64,000 nucleotides of DNA from Tellurirhabdus bombi (GTDB taxonomy: Bacteria > Bacteroidota > Bacteroidia > Cytophagales > Spirosomataceae): NCBI RefSeq assembly GCF_021484805.1, contig NZ_CP090557.1:3360001-3424000 (forward strand). The letters run 5' to 3'. Below the pieces are notes generated by a model, which was not told the origin of the DNA, ran no database searches, and worked only from the letters and a program-made list of their open reading frames with translations. The position numbers were made by a program, and so were the translations under genes. The number at the start of each line of letters is the position of its first letter. Position 1 is the stretch's first letter. Positions 51,993-62,027 of the stretch are shown here, one piece after another.

Positions 51993-54194
51993 TTATCCAA
52001 GGTTAGTGATATCAACAGGTAATTTTCGAATTCGTTTACCGGTCGCCGCAAAAATGGCATTGCACAAAGCCGGCGCCACGGGCGGCAAACCGGGTTCGCC
52101 CACGCCGCCCGGCGCTTCTTCGTTTTCAACCAGGTGAATGTCAACGACGGGCATTTCTTCAATCCGCATGACCGTATAATTATGAAAATTCGTTTGGTCA
52201 GCCTGCCCATTCGTAAACGTGATCGGATTTTTGATCGCGGCGGTCATTCCATAAACAATGTTGCCTTCCGTCTGCGCCCGAACATTATCCGGGTTTACGT
52301 ACATCCCGCAATCCAGCACCGAGACAACGCGGTCTACTTTGACGCCTTTGTCCTTTTTGGTAACGAAAAAAGCGTGGGCGCACAAACTGCCAAACGACTG
52401 CGAAATAGCCAGGCCCTTGCCTTGTCCAGCGGGCAGCGGCTTGTCCCAGTTGGCTTTTTCCCGAAGCTGTTTCAGGACGTTGACAAACCGGGTGGTAGCC
52501 TTTCCTTCGGCTTTTTCCAGCAGACTGAGCCGGAAGTCCAGCGGATCTTTCCCGGCGGCGTGGGCCAGTTCATCCATAAACGATTCGTGTCCAAAACTGT
52601 TTGTGGAAGCATACACCGACCGCCACCAGAGAATGGGAATCTCCGTCTTAACGACGTGGTTACTGATGATGGCATTCGGGAACTGATAGGGGCTTTCTTC
52701 GGCCCCGATGCTTTCTTTCATCCATTCGTCGGCTTTGCCGTCAATAGGTGCTTTAAAAACCTGTCGCTGAATGGATTCGCTCAGGAATTTATGTTCGAAA
52801 GCAACGACCTTCCCATGCGCGTCGACGGCCCCGCGCATGGCGCTCAAAGCGCCTGGGCGGTAGGGTCCCTGCGTCACGTCGTCTTCCCGCGTCCAGATCA
52901 CTTTGACCGGGGCTTTGACCTGTTTAGAAAGGTAGACCGCCTCAAGCACAAAGTCCAGATAGGCTTTCCGGCCAAAGGCACCGCCCAGAAAAGGAACGTT
53001 TACCTTGACAGCTTCCGGTTTGATATTCAGGTACCGAGATACTTCCTGAATGGCTCCGTCGGGTCCCTGAACAGGTGCCCAGATTTCGCAGGTGCCGTCT
53101 TCCTTGACGTGGGCAACGGCTACTTCTGGCTCCATAGGGGCATGGGCCAGAAAGGGCGTTTCATAAAGACCTTCGAGCTTCTTGGGCGCAGCCTCGTAAG
53201 CGGCCTTGAAGTCGCCCACGCTACTGAACGGAATGCCGTCCTGTTTGCTTTTTTCGCGCATTTCCTGGAAATACCGATCGGTGGTCATCGACTGGTCGTA
53301 ACCGACCTTGTCCCAAGTCACCTTCAACGCCCGACGGCCCTGCAAAGCGGCCCAGTAGTTGGTGGCTACCACGGCCACCGCTTCGGAGGTGCGGTGCGGC
53401 ATGGGGCGTTCGGCTTTCAGGACCGCTTTGACGCCCGGAATTTTTTTGGCGGCGGTATCGTCGATGGAAACAACTTTTCCGTGTACAACCGGACAGTGCT
53501 CAATGCTGGCGTAAAGCATATCGGGCACGGTGATGTCCATTCCGAATTCTGCTTTACCGGTTACTTTCGACGGAATATCCGACCGGTGCAGCGGCTTGCC
53601 GATCAGCTTTAGGTCGCTTTTTGCTTTTAGTTTGGGTTTCTGCGGAACCGGTAGCTTCGACGCGTCGTCAACCAATTCGCCGTAAGTCAAGCTTTTGCCC
53701 GATTTGTGTTTGATGGTGCCGTTTTCGGCGTAACATTCCTCAACGGGCAGGTTCCAGCGTGTGGCGGCGGCCTGCGTAAACATGAGGCGAGCTGCGGCTC
53801 CGGCCTCGCGAAGGCGTTGCCAGCCCGTCCGAACGGTGCTGCTACCACCAGACAGCTGACTGCCGTATTTGCGCAAACCATCCGACTGTTTCACCGTAAT
53901 CTGATCCAGAGAGACTTCCAGTTCTTCGGCAATTAACGTCGGAACGGCCTGCCAGGAGCCCTGGCCCATGTCGGGGCGGTGGTTAATGAGGGTTATAGTG
54001 CCCGCATTATCGATGATGATGAACGGATTCAGTTCAAAAGAAAGCACCGCGTTGGCAGATTCGCCAAGCTGACTGCTCATATTTACCAGTTCGGCGGGGC
54101 CATTCGCGCGGGGCGAAAAACCCAGAAACAGCCCCGTTCCGGTTAGGCTGGCGGCTTTGAGAAAATTACGACGATTTATGGGGGAAGGTTTCAT
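51993..54194 (-). CDS. molybdopterin-binding oxidoreductase large subunit (IorB-like)
   Basis: A 733-residue xanthine-dehydrogenase-family subunit with a Tat signal ([20 protein letters not shown]) at residues 8-27. Two aldehyde-oxidase type domains follow: [78 protein letters not shown] and the end motif [20 protein letters not shown] with the Glu near the molybdenum. It resembles isoquinoline 1-oxidoreductase beta. The export signal puts it in the periplasm. Partner: the 2Fe-2S gene 53 bp upstream. Electron acceptor unknown; no cytochrome gene follows. Confidence 0.9.
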   Translation of the reverse strand: MKPSPINRRNFLKAASLTGTGLFLGFSPRANGPAELVNMSSQLGESANAVLSFELNPFIIIDNAGTITLINHRPDMGQGSWQAVPTLIAEELEVSLDQITVKQSDGLRKYGSQLSGGSSTVRTGWQRLREAGAAARLMFTQAAATRWNLPVEECYAENGTIKHKSGKSLTYGELVDDASKLPVPQKPKLKAKSDLKLIGKPLHRSDIPSKVTGKAEFGMDITVPDMLYASIEHCPVVHGKVVSIDDTAAKKIPGVKAVLKAERPMPHRTSEAVAVVATNYWAALQGRRALKVTWDKVGYDQSMTTDRYFQEMREKSKQDGIPFSSVGDFKAAYEAAPKKLEGLYETPFLAHAPMEPEVAVAHVKEDGTCEIWAPVQGPDGAIQEVSRYLNIKPEAVKVNVPFLGGAFGRKAYLDFVLEAVYLSKQVKAPVKVIWTREDDVTQGPYRPGALSAMRGAVDAHGKVVAFEHKFLSESIQRQVFKAPIDGKADEWMKESIGAEESPYQFPNAIISNHVVKTEIPILWWRSVYASTNSFGHESFMDELAHAAGKDPLDFRLSLLEKAEGKATTRFVNVLKQLREKANWDKPLPAGQGKGLAISQSFGSLCAHAFFVTKKDKGVKVDRVVSVLDCGMYVNPDNVRAQTEGNIVYGMTAAIKNPITFTNGQADQTNFHNYTVMRIEEMPVVDIHLVENEEAPGGVGEPGLPPVAPALCNAIFAATGKRIRKLPVDITNLG

Positions 54195-54247
54195 GAAGAG
54201 ACGTGCTTTTAGGGATCATACAGGGAGAAGAGGTGCTGTAAAGATGG

Positions 54248-54733
54248 TTATTTTCCACTTTCAGCGATTTCTTTGCTTGTTTTAGCCGCGCGGTGAATGG
54301 CTTTCCGAACCCGGTCGTAGGTCCCGCAGCGGCAGATATTCCCGCTCATGGCCTGATCAATATCGGTATCGGTGGGATTGGGTTTGTTTTTTAGCAAGGC
54401 CACGGCCGACATAATTTGCCCTGACTGGCAGTAGCCGCACTGCGGAACCTGTTCGTCAATCCAGGCTTTCTGAACGGGGTGCAGTTTCTGTTCAGTACCG
54501 ATCCCTTCAATGGTCGTAATTTTTTTGCCCGTTGCCGCCGAAACGGGGAAGGAGCAGGAGCGGATGGGTGAGCCATCCAGGTGGACGGTGCACGCACCGC
54601 ATTGGGCAATACCGCAGCCGAACTTGGTGCCTTTAAGGCCAACGAAGTCACGGATGGCCCACAGCAAGGGCATTTGTGCGTCGGCGTCGATGGTGTGTTT
54701 TTGGTTGTTGATATTGAGCGTGACAGATGCCAT
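54248..54733 (-). CDS. 2Fe-2S subunit of the molybdenum hydroxylase (IorA-like)
   Basis: A 161-residue protein with two [2Fe-2S] clusters: the plant-type site [16 protein letters not shown] (about 48-63) and the alpha-helical site [16 protein letters not shown] with [16 protein letters not shown] (about 98-145). It has no signal; it likely folds with IorB in the cytoplasm and hitch-hikes through the Tat system. Starts the unit IorA-IorB-lipocalin-like. A coxG/coxM-type FAD subunit is missing, as usual in this branch. Confidence 0.93.
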   Translation of the reverse strand: MASVTLNINNQKHTIDADAQMPLLWAIRDFVGLKGTKFGCGIAQCGACTVHLDGSPIRSCSFPVSAATGKKITTIEGIGTEQKLHPVQKAWIDEQVPQCGYCQSGQIMSAVALLKNKPNPTDTDIDQAMSGNICRCGTYDRVRKAIHRAAKTSKEIAESGK

Positions 54734-54900
54734 AGTCAGAATCGATTGAGGAATGAGTAAATTTCACGAAAAGGTTGAATTTTGACAAGCGCTTCTTGTC
54801 GAACTGATTAAATTCTTCCCTAAAAGGTGCTATTTTGCCCGTAAGCGCCTACCGAATAAACAAATTCGTTTATTCCAGATCAGGGTGCTTTATGCATAAA

Positions 54901-55191
54901 ATGAAGGACGTAAGGATTGAAAATAACACAGAAATTCAGCGCTTTGAATGGTCGGTTGAGGGCCATCTGGCTATTTTGGAATACCGCTGGGGCGACAAGC
55001 AGACGCTCGTGTTAACGCATACGGAAGTGCCGGAAAGCCTGGAAGGGCGGGGCATCGGCTCAAAACTAGTGGAAGGCGTTTTTGACTATGCCGAACAGCA
55101 TAATCTGAAAGTTGTACCACGTTGCGGCTTCGTGATCGACTTTCTGGAACGCCACCCAGAATGGAATCGGCTGGTGAAGAAAGCCGAATAA
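54901..55191 (+). CDS. GNAT-like N-acetyltransferase (YjdJ type)
   Basis: A 96-residue short acetyltransferase-like protein. It includes HLAILEYRWGDKQTLVLTHT, VPESLEGRGIGSKLVEGVFD with the acetyl-CoA loop RGIGSKL, and VVPRCGFVIDFLERHPEW. This YjdJ/GTLF-type group is half the size of usual GNAT enzymes; substrate unknown. The start MKDVRIENNTEI is preferred; ATG at 54892 adds three residues. Confidence 0.85.
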   Translation: MKDVRIENNTEIQRFEWSVEGHLAILEYRWGDKQTLVLTHTEVPESLEGRGIGSKLVEGVFDYAEQHNLKVVPRCGFVIDFLERHPEWNRLVKKAE

Positions 55192-55193
55192 AA

Positions 55194-55228
55194 AAAGAAG
55201 TGACTGGCCGACGGCCAGTCACTTCTTT
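55194..55228. terminator. bidirectional terminator
   Basis: A 16-bp stem AAAGAAGTGACTGGCC/GGCCAGTCACTTCTTT with 3-nt loop between converging genes. Confidence 0.85.
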
Positions 55229-55246
55229 CAGAACATACAGAGAAAA

Positions 55247-58228
55247 TTACCGTCCCACTTTCAGGACTTTGATGACCTGCTGGGTTTTGTCGGTGTATTG
55301 AATCTGAATAAGATAGGTGTCGGGGGAGAGTCGCTCTCCGAATGTAAGGCGCTGGCCGCTGGCTTGCGCTCCGAAGCGTAACCATTCGCGGCCTGACAAG
55401 TCGTTGACGGTTAATTGCTTCACCTCTTTGGGGGCTACAAACGTGAAGCTTTCGCTGCTTGGACTCGGGAAAACGACGCCTGTGCCGCTACGTTCTTCCG
55501 CGCTGATACCCACACGGGCGCTGCCGCACACGGCGATCGATTTGCAGTATTGCGCGTACCACGGAGCCGCCGAGTAGTTAACGCCCACGCAAACCTGCCC
55601 GCCGGTAAACCACGGGCCGAAATTGATACTCGCCTTGCCCGGTTGCACCGCCGTGATGCTTTGCGTCGAACCGGTGCACCACCACGAGAAGTTCGTCGCA
55701 TTGGTTAACTTGCTGGCATTTAGTTCGAACGTTTGTACGGCATTTTTGCTCACGCAGTCCGGGCCAATCAGGTCGGCGGTTGGATTGGTTGGCGGCGGAG
55801 TAGTCGTTTTAACCGTGATCGTTACCGTACCTGATTCTGTTTTTGCTCCCCCATTGTCGGTCGCGACAGCTTTGAGTGAATAGCTGCCGGTTCCCACGCT
55901 TGACCAGCTAAACTGATAAGGCGCGGCGGTTGCCTCGCCTAGTTTTGTGTTTCCGTTGTAAAACTCCACTTTCGCAATGCTGCCATCCGAATCGCTGGCG
56001 TTAGCGGCCAGGTTGACCGTGGCCGGAGCTGTGAACGTAGCACTGTTGGTGGGGCTGGTCAGGCTAACCGTGGGCGCCTGATTAACCGGAGCCGGTGCAT
56101 TGACCGTAATATTGACCAGAGCCGACGTGGCGGTTGCTCCTGAATTATCCGTTGCGATGGCTTTTAAGCTATAACTTCCCACACCCACACTCGTCCAACT
56201 AAACTGATATGGAGCCGTCAGGTCTTCACCCAATTTTGTGTTTCCGTTGTAAAATTCCACTTTCGCGATGCTGCCATCTGAATCGCTGGCATTGGCGGCA
56301 AGGGCAACCGTGGCCGGAGCGGTGTAGGTAGCATTGTTGACGGGCGTGGTTAAGCTCACGCTCGGTGCCTGGTTGGTTGGCGTTGTTGGCGTACCGGGGC
56401 AAACGGTCACGGTTTTGCAGTATTGGGTATACCAGGGAGCCGCTGAATAGTTGATACCTACGCAAACCTGTCCGCCGGTAAAATGCGGCCCAAAATTAAT
56501 GCTTACTTTACCGGGCTGAATCGCCGTAACGCTCTGTGTTGAGCCGGTGCACCACCACGAAAAATTCGTTGCGTTAGCCAGTTTGCTGGCATTTACTTCG
56601 AAAACCTGCGTCGTATTGGCAAAGACGCAGTTGGGTCCAATCAGATCGGCTGTTGGATCTGGATCGCCAGCATTATAGACAATCACGGTGATGGATCCGG
56701 ACGTGGTAACCGCGTTTTGGTTGTCGTAAGCCTTTGCCGTAAGCGCATACGTACCCGCCGCCATACCGGACCAGGCAAACGTGTAAGGGGCCGTGAGGTC
56801 TTCGCCCAATTTTGTGTTTCCATTATAGAATTCCACCTTCACGATGCTGCCGTCTGAATCATTGGCGTTGGCCGCCAGATTAATCGTTGCCGGGAGCGGA
56901 AAAGACGAGTTATTGGCCGGAACCGTCAAACTGACCGTTGGTAACTGGTTGGGAGCCGGGGCGGCGGTAACCTGTACCACTGAGGAAGTCAAGGGCTCGC
57001 CGCTGCTCCGTAATGCTTTGACAGTTAATGTGTACGTTCCTTGCTGAATAGCCGAAATGGTCCACGAATACGGGGCGGTGGCGTCTTCGCCTAACTTAGT
57101 CGCTCCGTTGTAAAACTCCACTTTGGTGGCGGTTGCATTACTGACGTTGGCATTGATGATCAGGTTCGTACCGATGGCAACCGTGCTGTTGTGGGTAGGA
57201 CTCGTAATCGCCACCGAAGGCACCACTGGGCCAAAATCGTCGGCTGGATTCAGGATTTTTTGCTTAACCCAGGTGCCGGAAGGGCTGGTATTGTTCCATT
57301 GCTGCGCGTTACAAGCGCCCGAATTAAGCCCCGCTGACGATTCGCCCGCGTCGGAAAACGTCCAGTTGCACCAGCTAATTTTCTGTCCCGCCGGGTTTTG
57401 CCCCGCCATCAGATCCAGCCAGTTTTGCCCGTTGTTGAAATCGAGGCTGCCGCCGCCGGAATACGTGGAAGTGCCCCATTCGCTACAGAACAAGGGCAAC
57501 GAATTGACCACCGAGCGTATATCGTTCTGGAAAAAATGCGACGCGGCGTAGTAGTGGAACGTGTACATGATGTTGTGGGCGTTAGCACCCGTCAGCGGAT
57601 CGGGCAGCACGTCCTGCGGGCGCTGGCACCAGTTGGGTGTTCCCACCAGAATAATCGCGTCGGGCGCATATTGCCGAATCACCGGAATCACCTGCTCGGC
57701 GTAACTTTTGATCTGGCTCCAGCTCACGCCGTTGGGCTCGTTGCAGATTTCGTAAATCACGTGTTTTTTGTTGGCGTGCGTCTGGGCCATCGTCCGGAAA
57801 AAGTCAATGGCGTAGGAAAGCCGTTCGTTGGGATTGCCGGGGTTCAGCACGTGCCAGTCGATGATGCAGTAAACGCCCGCCTGTTCGGTCCAGTCCACGA
57901 TTTGATTGATTTTGGCGCGCAAACCGCTCTGATTATTCAGGTAGCCACCTTCATCAACGTACATGGCCGCCCGGAACAGATCGATGCCCCAGTCAGTAGC
58001 CAAGGCCTGAACCGAAGCCTGGGTGTAACACTGGTCGAACCATTGCAGGCCGTGCGAACTCATGCCACGCAGCTGAATGGCCTTGCCCGATTCGTTGGTG
58101 AGTTGTCGATTAACCACCTTCAACCGCCCATTGGCCGCTAGTGGGGTCTGTGCTTGGGCAAGCAAAGTGCAGCTCAAGCATAAAATAAGGCAACAGAATT
58201 TTAGATAGATAGAGGAGATGTGCTTCAT
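55247..58228 (-). CDS. modular GH5 glycoside hydrolase exported by T9SS
   Basis: A 993-residue secreted enzyme. A signal peptide ends at AQAQ (residue 27). Residues ~35-325 are a GH5 cellulase-like barrel with IQLRGMSSHGLQW, IIDWHVLNPG, acid/base Glu164 in IYEICNEPNG, FHYYAAS and nucleophile Glu250 in LFCSEWGTS. Then come Ig-like modules 338-423 and 429-518, a Cys-containing PKD-like module 527-610, Ig-like 621-710 and 718-806, a second PKD-like module 818-901, and a T9SS sorting domain 918-993 (VFPSPSSESFTF, ending VIKVLKVGR). The Ig modules share VEFYNGNTKLGE. Likely an endo-beta-1,4-glucanase or mannanase; no SusCD is adjacent. Confidence 0.92.
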   Translation of the reverse strand: MKHISSIYLKFCCLILCLSCTLLAQAQTPLAANGRLKVVNRQLTNESGKAIQLRGMSSHGLQWFDQCYTQASVQALATDWGIDLFRAAMYVDEGGYLNNQSGLRAKINQIVDWTEQAGVYCIIDWHVLNPGNPNERLSYAIDFFRTMAQTHANKKHVIYEICNEPNGVSWSQIKSYAEQVIPVIRQYAPDAIILVGTPNWCQRPQDVLPDPLTGANAHNIMYTFHYYAASHFFQNDIRSVVNSLPLFCSEWGTSTYSGGGSLDFNNGQNWLDLMAGQNPAGQKISWCNWTFSDAGESSAGLNSGACNAQQWNNTSPSGTWVKQKILNPADDFGPVVPSVAITSPTHNSTVAIGTNLIINANVSNATATKVEFYNGATKLGEDATAPYSWTISAIQQGTYTLTVKALRSSGEPLTSSVVQVTAAPAPNQLPTVSLTVPANNSSFPLPATINLAANANDSDGSIVKVEFYNGNTKLGEDLTAPYTFAWSGMAAGTYALTAKAYDNQNAVTTSGSITVIVYNAGDPDPTADLIGPNCVFANTTQVFEVNASKLANATNFSWWCTGSTQSVTAIQPGKVSINFGPHFTGGQVCVGINYSAAPWYTQYCKTVTVCPGTPTTPTNQAPSVSLTTPVNNATYTAPATVALAANASDSDGSIAKVEFYNGNTKLGEDLTAPYQFSWTSVGVGSYSLKAIATDNSGATATSALVNITVNAPAPVNQAPTVSLTSPTNSATFTAPATVNLAANASDSDGSIAKVEFYNGNTKLGEATAAPYQFSWSSVGTGSYSLKAVATDNGGAKTESGTVTITVKTTTPPPTNPTADLIGPDCVSKNAVQTFELNASKLTNATNFSWWCTGSTQSITAVQPGKASINFGPWFTGGQVCVGVNYSAAPWYAQYCKSIAVCGSARVGISAEERSGTGVVFPSPSSESFTFVAPKEVKQLTVNDLSGREWLRFGAQASGQRLTFGERLSPDTYLIQIQYTDKTQQVIKVLKVGR

Positions 58229-58452
58229 AAAACGAGCTTATAGATTGATGTAAAAATTGACACTGAGTTTATGAATAAAAATACATCGTTTTTAAATATG
58301 AAAGAAACTTGTACGAATAAAAATTATTCCATAAATGACTGGCATTTAACAGAATAGGAAAATATTTTAGCGGTATTTGAGCTAGTTGTAAACCGAAAAA
58401 GCCTGTTTAACAGACGTTAAGAAAAAGAAAGGATGTTGGTTTGCCGGACGAT

Positions 58453-59592
58453 CTATTGGAAACCAGGAATGCGTCTGAGAAAGCCTTTGGGCTTGTAGGA
58501 AAACCGTTTGCCAACCATCAGCCGAAAGTACGTGTAGTAGCTCCGTAAGTCATTGCTGGTTGTGAGGCTGCTGGATGAAAAGATGACAGAATAAACGAGA
58601 CTGCCGTAAAATTTGTCGTCGTTATAACCCAGGATGGCGCGTGTGTCGCCCAGAATCCCTGAGCGGAAAGGTAGTTTCTGGCGAGTTTGGTTCAGGTCGA
58701 GGTTACTGGTTCGGCGGAGCGCAACCCCCGGCAGCAATTGCAGTGTGGTGTAAAAGTACTTGCGAAAAACAAAGGTCTGCACGTAGCCCGCATTAAGGCT
58801 GTAGCTAACCGACCGCACGCGAATGAGGCTGGCCGCATCGCCAAAAAGGGGCGGAGTTATGGCGGGAAACAGCGGCGAGTTGCCACGAATCTGGGTAAAG
58901 GCAAAACTGGCGCCCACCAGAAACGAACCCGCGCTTTTCTTCTGGCGCTCGCGATTAAGCAGGAGGTTCGGGTTGGCAAAACGCTGGCTGTTAAAAACAT
59001 AGGCAATATTGCTGTACCACAAATGGCCCCGCATATCGCCCCGTTGCGGGTAATTAGTGTATTTGTCAAACCAGTCGGGGTCAATAATTTCCGGGTTGTT
59101 CAAGTATAGGCCCTTATACAGGCGAAGATTCGTGGTAAACCAAAGCTTTCGACCGTTGTAGCTGATGTCGGTGCCCAGTTGCCGGGTGCGGCCCCGTTCC
59201 GTGATGCGTTGCTGAAACGGCTGGCTAATGGTCAGATCAACATTGAGCCACGAATAACTGACGCCCAGCCCAATGGCATTCGCTCCGTTAGGCCGGTAAA
59301 TAGCCCGGTTTCCATTGCCTACCAAGCGCAGAAAATAATCGCGGTTTTCGGAGACTACATGCAGATGCAGAAAGTTAAAGTAACTAGCCACGTAATTTGT
59401 ATCTACCTGTGGTTTAGGTAGTTTTAAAAGCGTGTCCAGCGAAATACCCATAACGACTACTTCTTTCCGGGCCGAGTCGGGAGTGACGTTAATGGTTGTC
59501 TGAGCCAGAGCGCTCGGGCTGCCTCCGCTTTGAATAAGAAAGAAAATCAATAAGGCGTATAGAATTTTTACAGGCGTCGTCGGGTTTATCAT
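58453..59592 (-). CDS. DUF4421 family outer-membrane protein
   Basis: A 379-residue exported barrel-like protein, started at MINPTTPVKILYALLIFFLI with a signal ending at SALAQ; the frame opens 11 codons earlier. It shows LFLRLVGNGNRAIYRPNGAN-type pattern (FLRLVGNGNRAIYRPNGANA), FQGLD-free middle, RGHLWYSNIAYVFNSQRF and many alternating strands to a C-terminal Phe-rich end (RFSYKPKGFLRRIPGF). DUF4421 proteins occur widely in Bacteroidota with unknown role. Confidence 0.8.
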   Translation of the reverse strand: MINPTTPVKILYALLIFFLIQSGGSPSALAQTTINVTPDSARKEVVVMGISLDTLLKLPKPQVDTNYVASYFNFLHLHVVSENRDYFLRLVGNGNRAIYRPNGANAIGLGVSYSWLNVDLTISQPFQQRITERGRTRQLGTDISYNGRKLWFTTNLRLYKGLYLNNPEIIDPDWFDKYTNYPQRGDMRGHLWYSNIAYVFNSQRFANPNLLLNRERQKKSAGSFLVGASFAFTQIRGNSPLFPAITPPLFGDAASLIRVRSVSYSLNAGYVQTFVFRKYFYTTLQLLPGVALRRTSNLDLNQTRQKLPFRSGILGDTRAILGYNDDKFYGSLVYSVIFSSSSLTTSNDLRSYYTYFRLMVGKRFSYKPKGFLRRIPGFQ

Positions 59593-60129
59593 TGATTCAT
59601 AAAAACGTATGCTCCTATAACTCAAATTGGTGCGCTTCGGTTAAGTTCGCTTTCCTTTTTTATGAAGACGAAAAGAACTGCGTCATTAACGCGTCAACGG
59701 CGGCTATTTTTCTGGTCAGTGACCCTGTAACTTTTGCTTTATTTTTCGTCTAATGACTATAAGCGATGAGGGAAGGCCAACCAGCTTAAGTGGAGTGATT
59801 TCCAGGGCGCTTTTACCGCGTAATTCATGAAAAATGAACGAGTAATGAACTTTAACTTTGGCAATTTGAGTTTTATAGCTGAGAGCCAGAAAGAAAGCGT
59901 TGAAAACTTAATTGCTTTCAACGCTAGGATTCGGTTGTAGAGATGAATTCAGGATCTCAAATTTTGGATTGAAATAGTATTTGTTGTTTAGTTGACGGAA
60001 AGCCATACCCAGATTGGGCATGGCTTTTTTTTGTGGGAACGGGAAAAATCAAGTTCTTCAAGCCGCTTTGGTAGGTAACTTTTCCGAAACTTTCCGACCT
60101 TTGGCCTACTAGAATGTTCTTCTCAACAA
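59593..60129 (+). other. intergenic region with candidate small RNA
   Basis: About 500 bp. A -7-like TAACTTTG (59853-59860), a 10-bp hairpin AGCGTTGAAA/TTTCAACGCT (59896-59905/59916-59925) and a plus-strand terminator (60001-60032) outline a transcript of about 165 nt with no gene. A 37-codon ORF (59827-59940) overlaps it, but starts before the promoter element. Confidence 0.4.
60001..60032 (+). terminator. intrinsic terminator without an obvious upstream gene
   Basis: AGCCATACCC paired with GGGCATGGCT (one mismatch) then TTTTTTTT, oriented on the plus strand 98 bp before threonine aldolase. No plus-strand gene precedes it for 4.8 kb. Confidence 0.7.
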
Positions 60130-61140
60130 ATGATAATCGACTTACGCAGCGATACCATTACCAAGCCAACGCCCGCCATGCGGGAAGCCATGTTTAATGC
60201 CGAAGTGGGCGATGACGTGCTGGGCGACGACCCGACCGTGAATGCTCTGGAAGAAAAAGCGGCCCGCCTGTTTGGGATGGAAGCCGCCCTGTTCTGCCCC
60301 TCCGGCACCATGACCAACCAGCTGGCGATTCGCACGCACACCCGCCCGGGTGACGATGTAATCTGTGATGTTCTGTCACATATTTACCTCTACGAAGGGG
60401 GTGGGATTTCGGTCAATGCGCTGGCGTCGGTGAGCTTGCCCCAGGGCGTAAAAGGAAAGCTGACGCCTGATCTGGTGCGTGATCATATCCAGCCGGACGA
60501 CATTCATAAACCAACCACCCGCCTTGTTTCGCTGGAGAATACCATCAATAAAGGAGGCGGTTGTTACTACAGCGTTCCGGAAATTGCGGCCATCAAACAA
60601 GTCTGCGATGCGCATAACCTGCGCCTGCACCTGGATGGAGCTCGTTTGTTCAACGCACTCGTAGAAACCGGAGAAAGCCCGGAAGCGTATGGACAACTGT
60701 TCGATTCGGTTAGCATTTGCCTGTCGAAAGGGTTGGGCTGTCCGGTGGGGTCGTTGTTACTCGGAAAAAAAGACTTTATCAAGCAAGCCCGGCGTTTTCG
60801 GAAACTCATGGGCGGGGGCTGGCGCCAGGCGGGTTTTCTGGCGGCAGCGGGCATCTATGCGCTGGATCACCACGTAAACCGGCTAAAAATGGACCACGCC
60901 CGCGCCCGGAAAATCGGGGCCATGCTGGAGCGGTTGCCCGAGGTCGAAGAGATCTATCCCATTGATACCAATATTGTTATTTTCAGATTGCCGGAGCCTA
61001 TTCTGGCCGCGGACTATGTGGCTCAGTTGGCCGAGAAAGGCATTCTGGCCGTGACGTTTGGCAAGCACCTGGTTCGGTTTGTGACCCATCTGGACATTAC
61101 CGAAGAGCACCTGGCTGAGCTGGAACAACGGCTTTCGTAA
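60130..61140 (+). CDS. ltaE: low-specificity threonine aldolase
   Basis: A 336-residue PLP enzyme (fold I) cleaving threonine or allo-threonine to glycine and acetaldehyde. It begins IDLRSDTITKPTPAMREAM, with FCPSGTMTNQLAI, LENTINKGGGCYYS, HLDGARLFNA carrying the cofactor Asp, and the PLP lysine in SICLSKGLGCPVGS (about residue 200). The MGGGWRQAGF segment is typical. Normal length. Monocistronic. Confidence 0.95.
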   Translation: MIIDLRSDTITKPTPAMREAMFNAEVGDDVLGDDPTVNALEEKAARLFGMEAALFCPSGTMTNQLAIRTHTRPGDDVICDVLSHIYLYEGGGISVNALASVSLPQGVKGKLTPDLVRDHIQPDDIHKPTTRLVSLENTINKGGGCYYSVPEIAAIKQVCDAHNLRLHLDGARLFNALVETGESPEAYGQLFDSVSICLSKGLGCPVGSLLLGKKDFIKQARRFRKLMGGGWRQAGFLAAAGIYALDHHVNRLKMDHARARKIGAMLERLPEVEEIYPIDTNIVIFRLPEPILAADYVAQLAEKGILAVTFGKHLVRFVTHLDITEEHLAELEQRLS

Positions 61141-61253
61141 CATAAGCCCCACCGATTCGGAGCGTCAGCGCCTCATTGAGCAAGGAATGATCCTGTTCGT
61201 TCATTCAATGCCATCCCGAAAATTAAGGCTGTCTCCTGCTTCGGTCCCGTCGT

Positions 61254-62027
61254 TTATTTGGTGAAGTCGAGGCTGTAAACAACGTTGAGCCGAAAGCCAT
61301 TGTTGAACTCAAAAACGGATTTTCCAGTAAGCGGGTCCGGGTCAGCGTGTTGCGTGATTTGATTCAGGTAACCCAGCTCGATCATGAAGCTATCCTGGAA
61401 CTGGTAGCCAACGCCGCCCAGAATCCGGTTTTGATTAAAGACATTCTGGCCCACATTTTTTCCGAAGCTGATGAATAATTCGTCCAGAAACGTAAGATAA
61501 AACTCGCCGTCTTCGATGGCAGGCCCCTGTAAAGGAAAACGACCTTCAAGCTGGTAACGGGCGCGGTTCTGGTATTCCCAATCGGCTATCCGGCGATTGC
61601 CCCGCGAAGCTGGTTGGCCCAACCAGCGCTGTTCCAGGCGGAGGCGGTGCGTCAAGGCGAGGCGTCCCAACTCATTGTCCCACTGCACGTCTTGGTAGGT
61701 GCGGTGTTCGGGAGTTGGAACGCCGAGGTCGGCCACGGGGAAAGTACCGTAGGGGTACGTGGTGAAAAACGTGTAGCCTCCACCAACCTGCGCCTGATCG
61801 GTCAGGCTATACAGGAACCCCAGGCGCGCCAGAGATTGCTGCCAGGTTTTAATAAAGTCAATACGCCGCCACTGGTATTCAGTGTGAAGGGTCCATTTTT
61901 TATGAATGACGTGGTCGCCATTATAGAGATACCAACCAATCTGATTATGATCCAAAAGCCGATTGGCCTGACCACACGCGAAAAAGGAAACCAACCAGCA
62001 ACCCAGGACTAAACCCACTTTTTTCAT
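61254..62027 (-). CDS. DUF2490 family protein
   Basis: A 257-residue exported protein (signal KVGLVLGCWLVSFFACG). Mature part is an alternating-strand barrel: IGWYLYNGDHVIHKKWTLHT, YQWRRIDFIKTWQQSLAR, DNELGRLALTHRLRLEQRWL, FNQNRILGGVGYQF, NQITQHADPDPLT. This matches DUF2490, believed to be an outer-membrane barrel. Its ATG overlaps the kinase stop by 4 bp, so they are coupled. Confidence 0.88.
   Translation of the reverse strand: MKKVGLVLGCWLVSFFACGQANRLLDHNQIGWYLYNGDHVIHKKWTLHTEYQWRRIDFIKTWQQSLARLGFLYSLTDQAQVGGGYTFFTTYPYGTFPVADLGVPTPEHRTYQDVQWDNELGRLALTHRLRLEQRWLGQPASRGNRRIADWEYQNRARYQLEGRFPLQGPAIEDGEFYLTFLDELFISFGKNVGQNVFNQNRILGGVGYQFQDSFMIELGYLNQITQHADPDPLTGKSVFEFNNGFRLNVVYSLDFTK

Noticed and set aside
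52134-53612. 492-codon open frame on the plus strand opposite the IorB-like gene
   Set aside because: It lies wholly opposite a motif-rich gene. Its translation has no family motif and the pattern is explained by codon bias of the true gene.
57398-58141. 247-codon plus-strand frame opposite the GH5 catalytic domain
   Set aside because: The opposite strand encodes both catalytic Glu motifs in order; this frame has none.
59827-59940. 37-codon ORF starting MKNERVMNFNFGN
   Set aside because: It begins before the promoter-like element, contains a perfect hairpin and shows no domain; a small RNA explains the region better.
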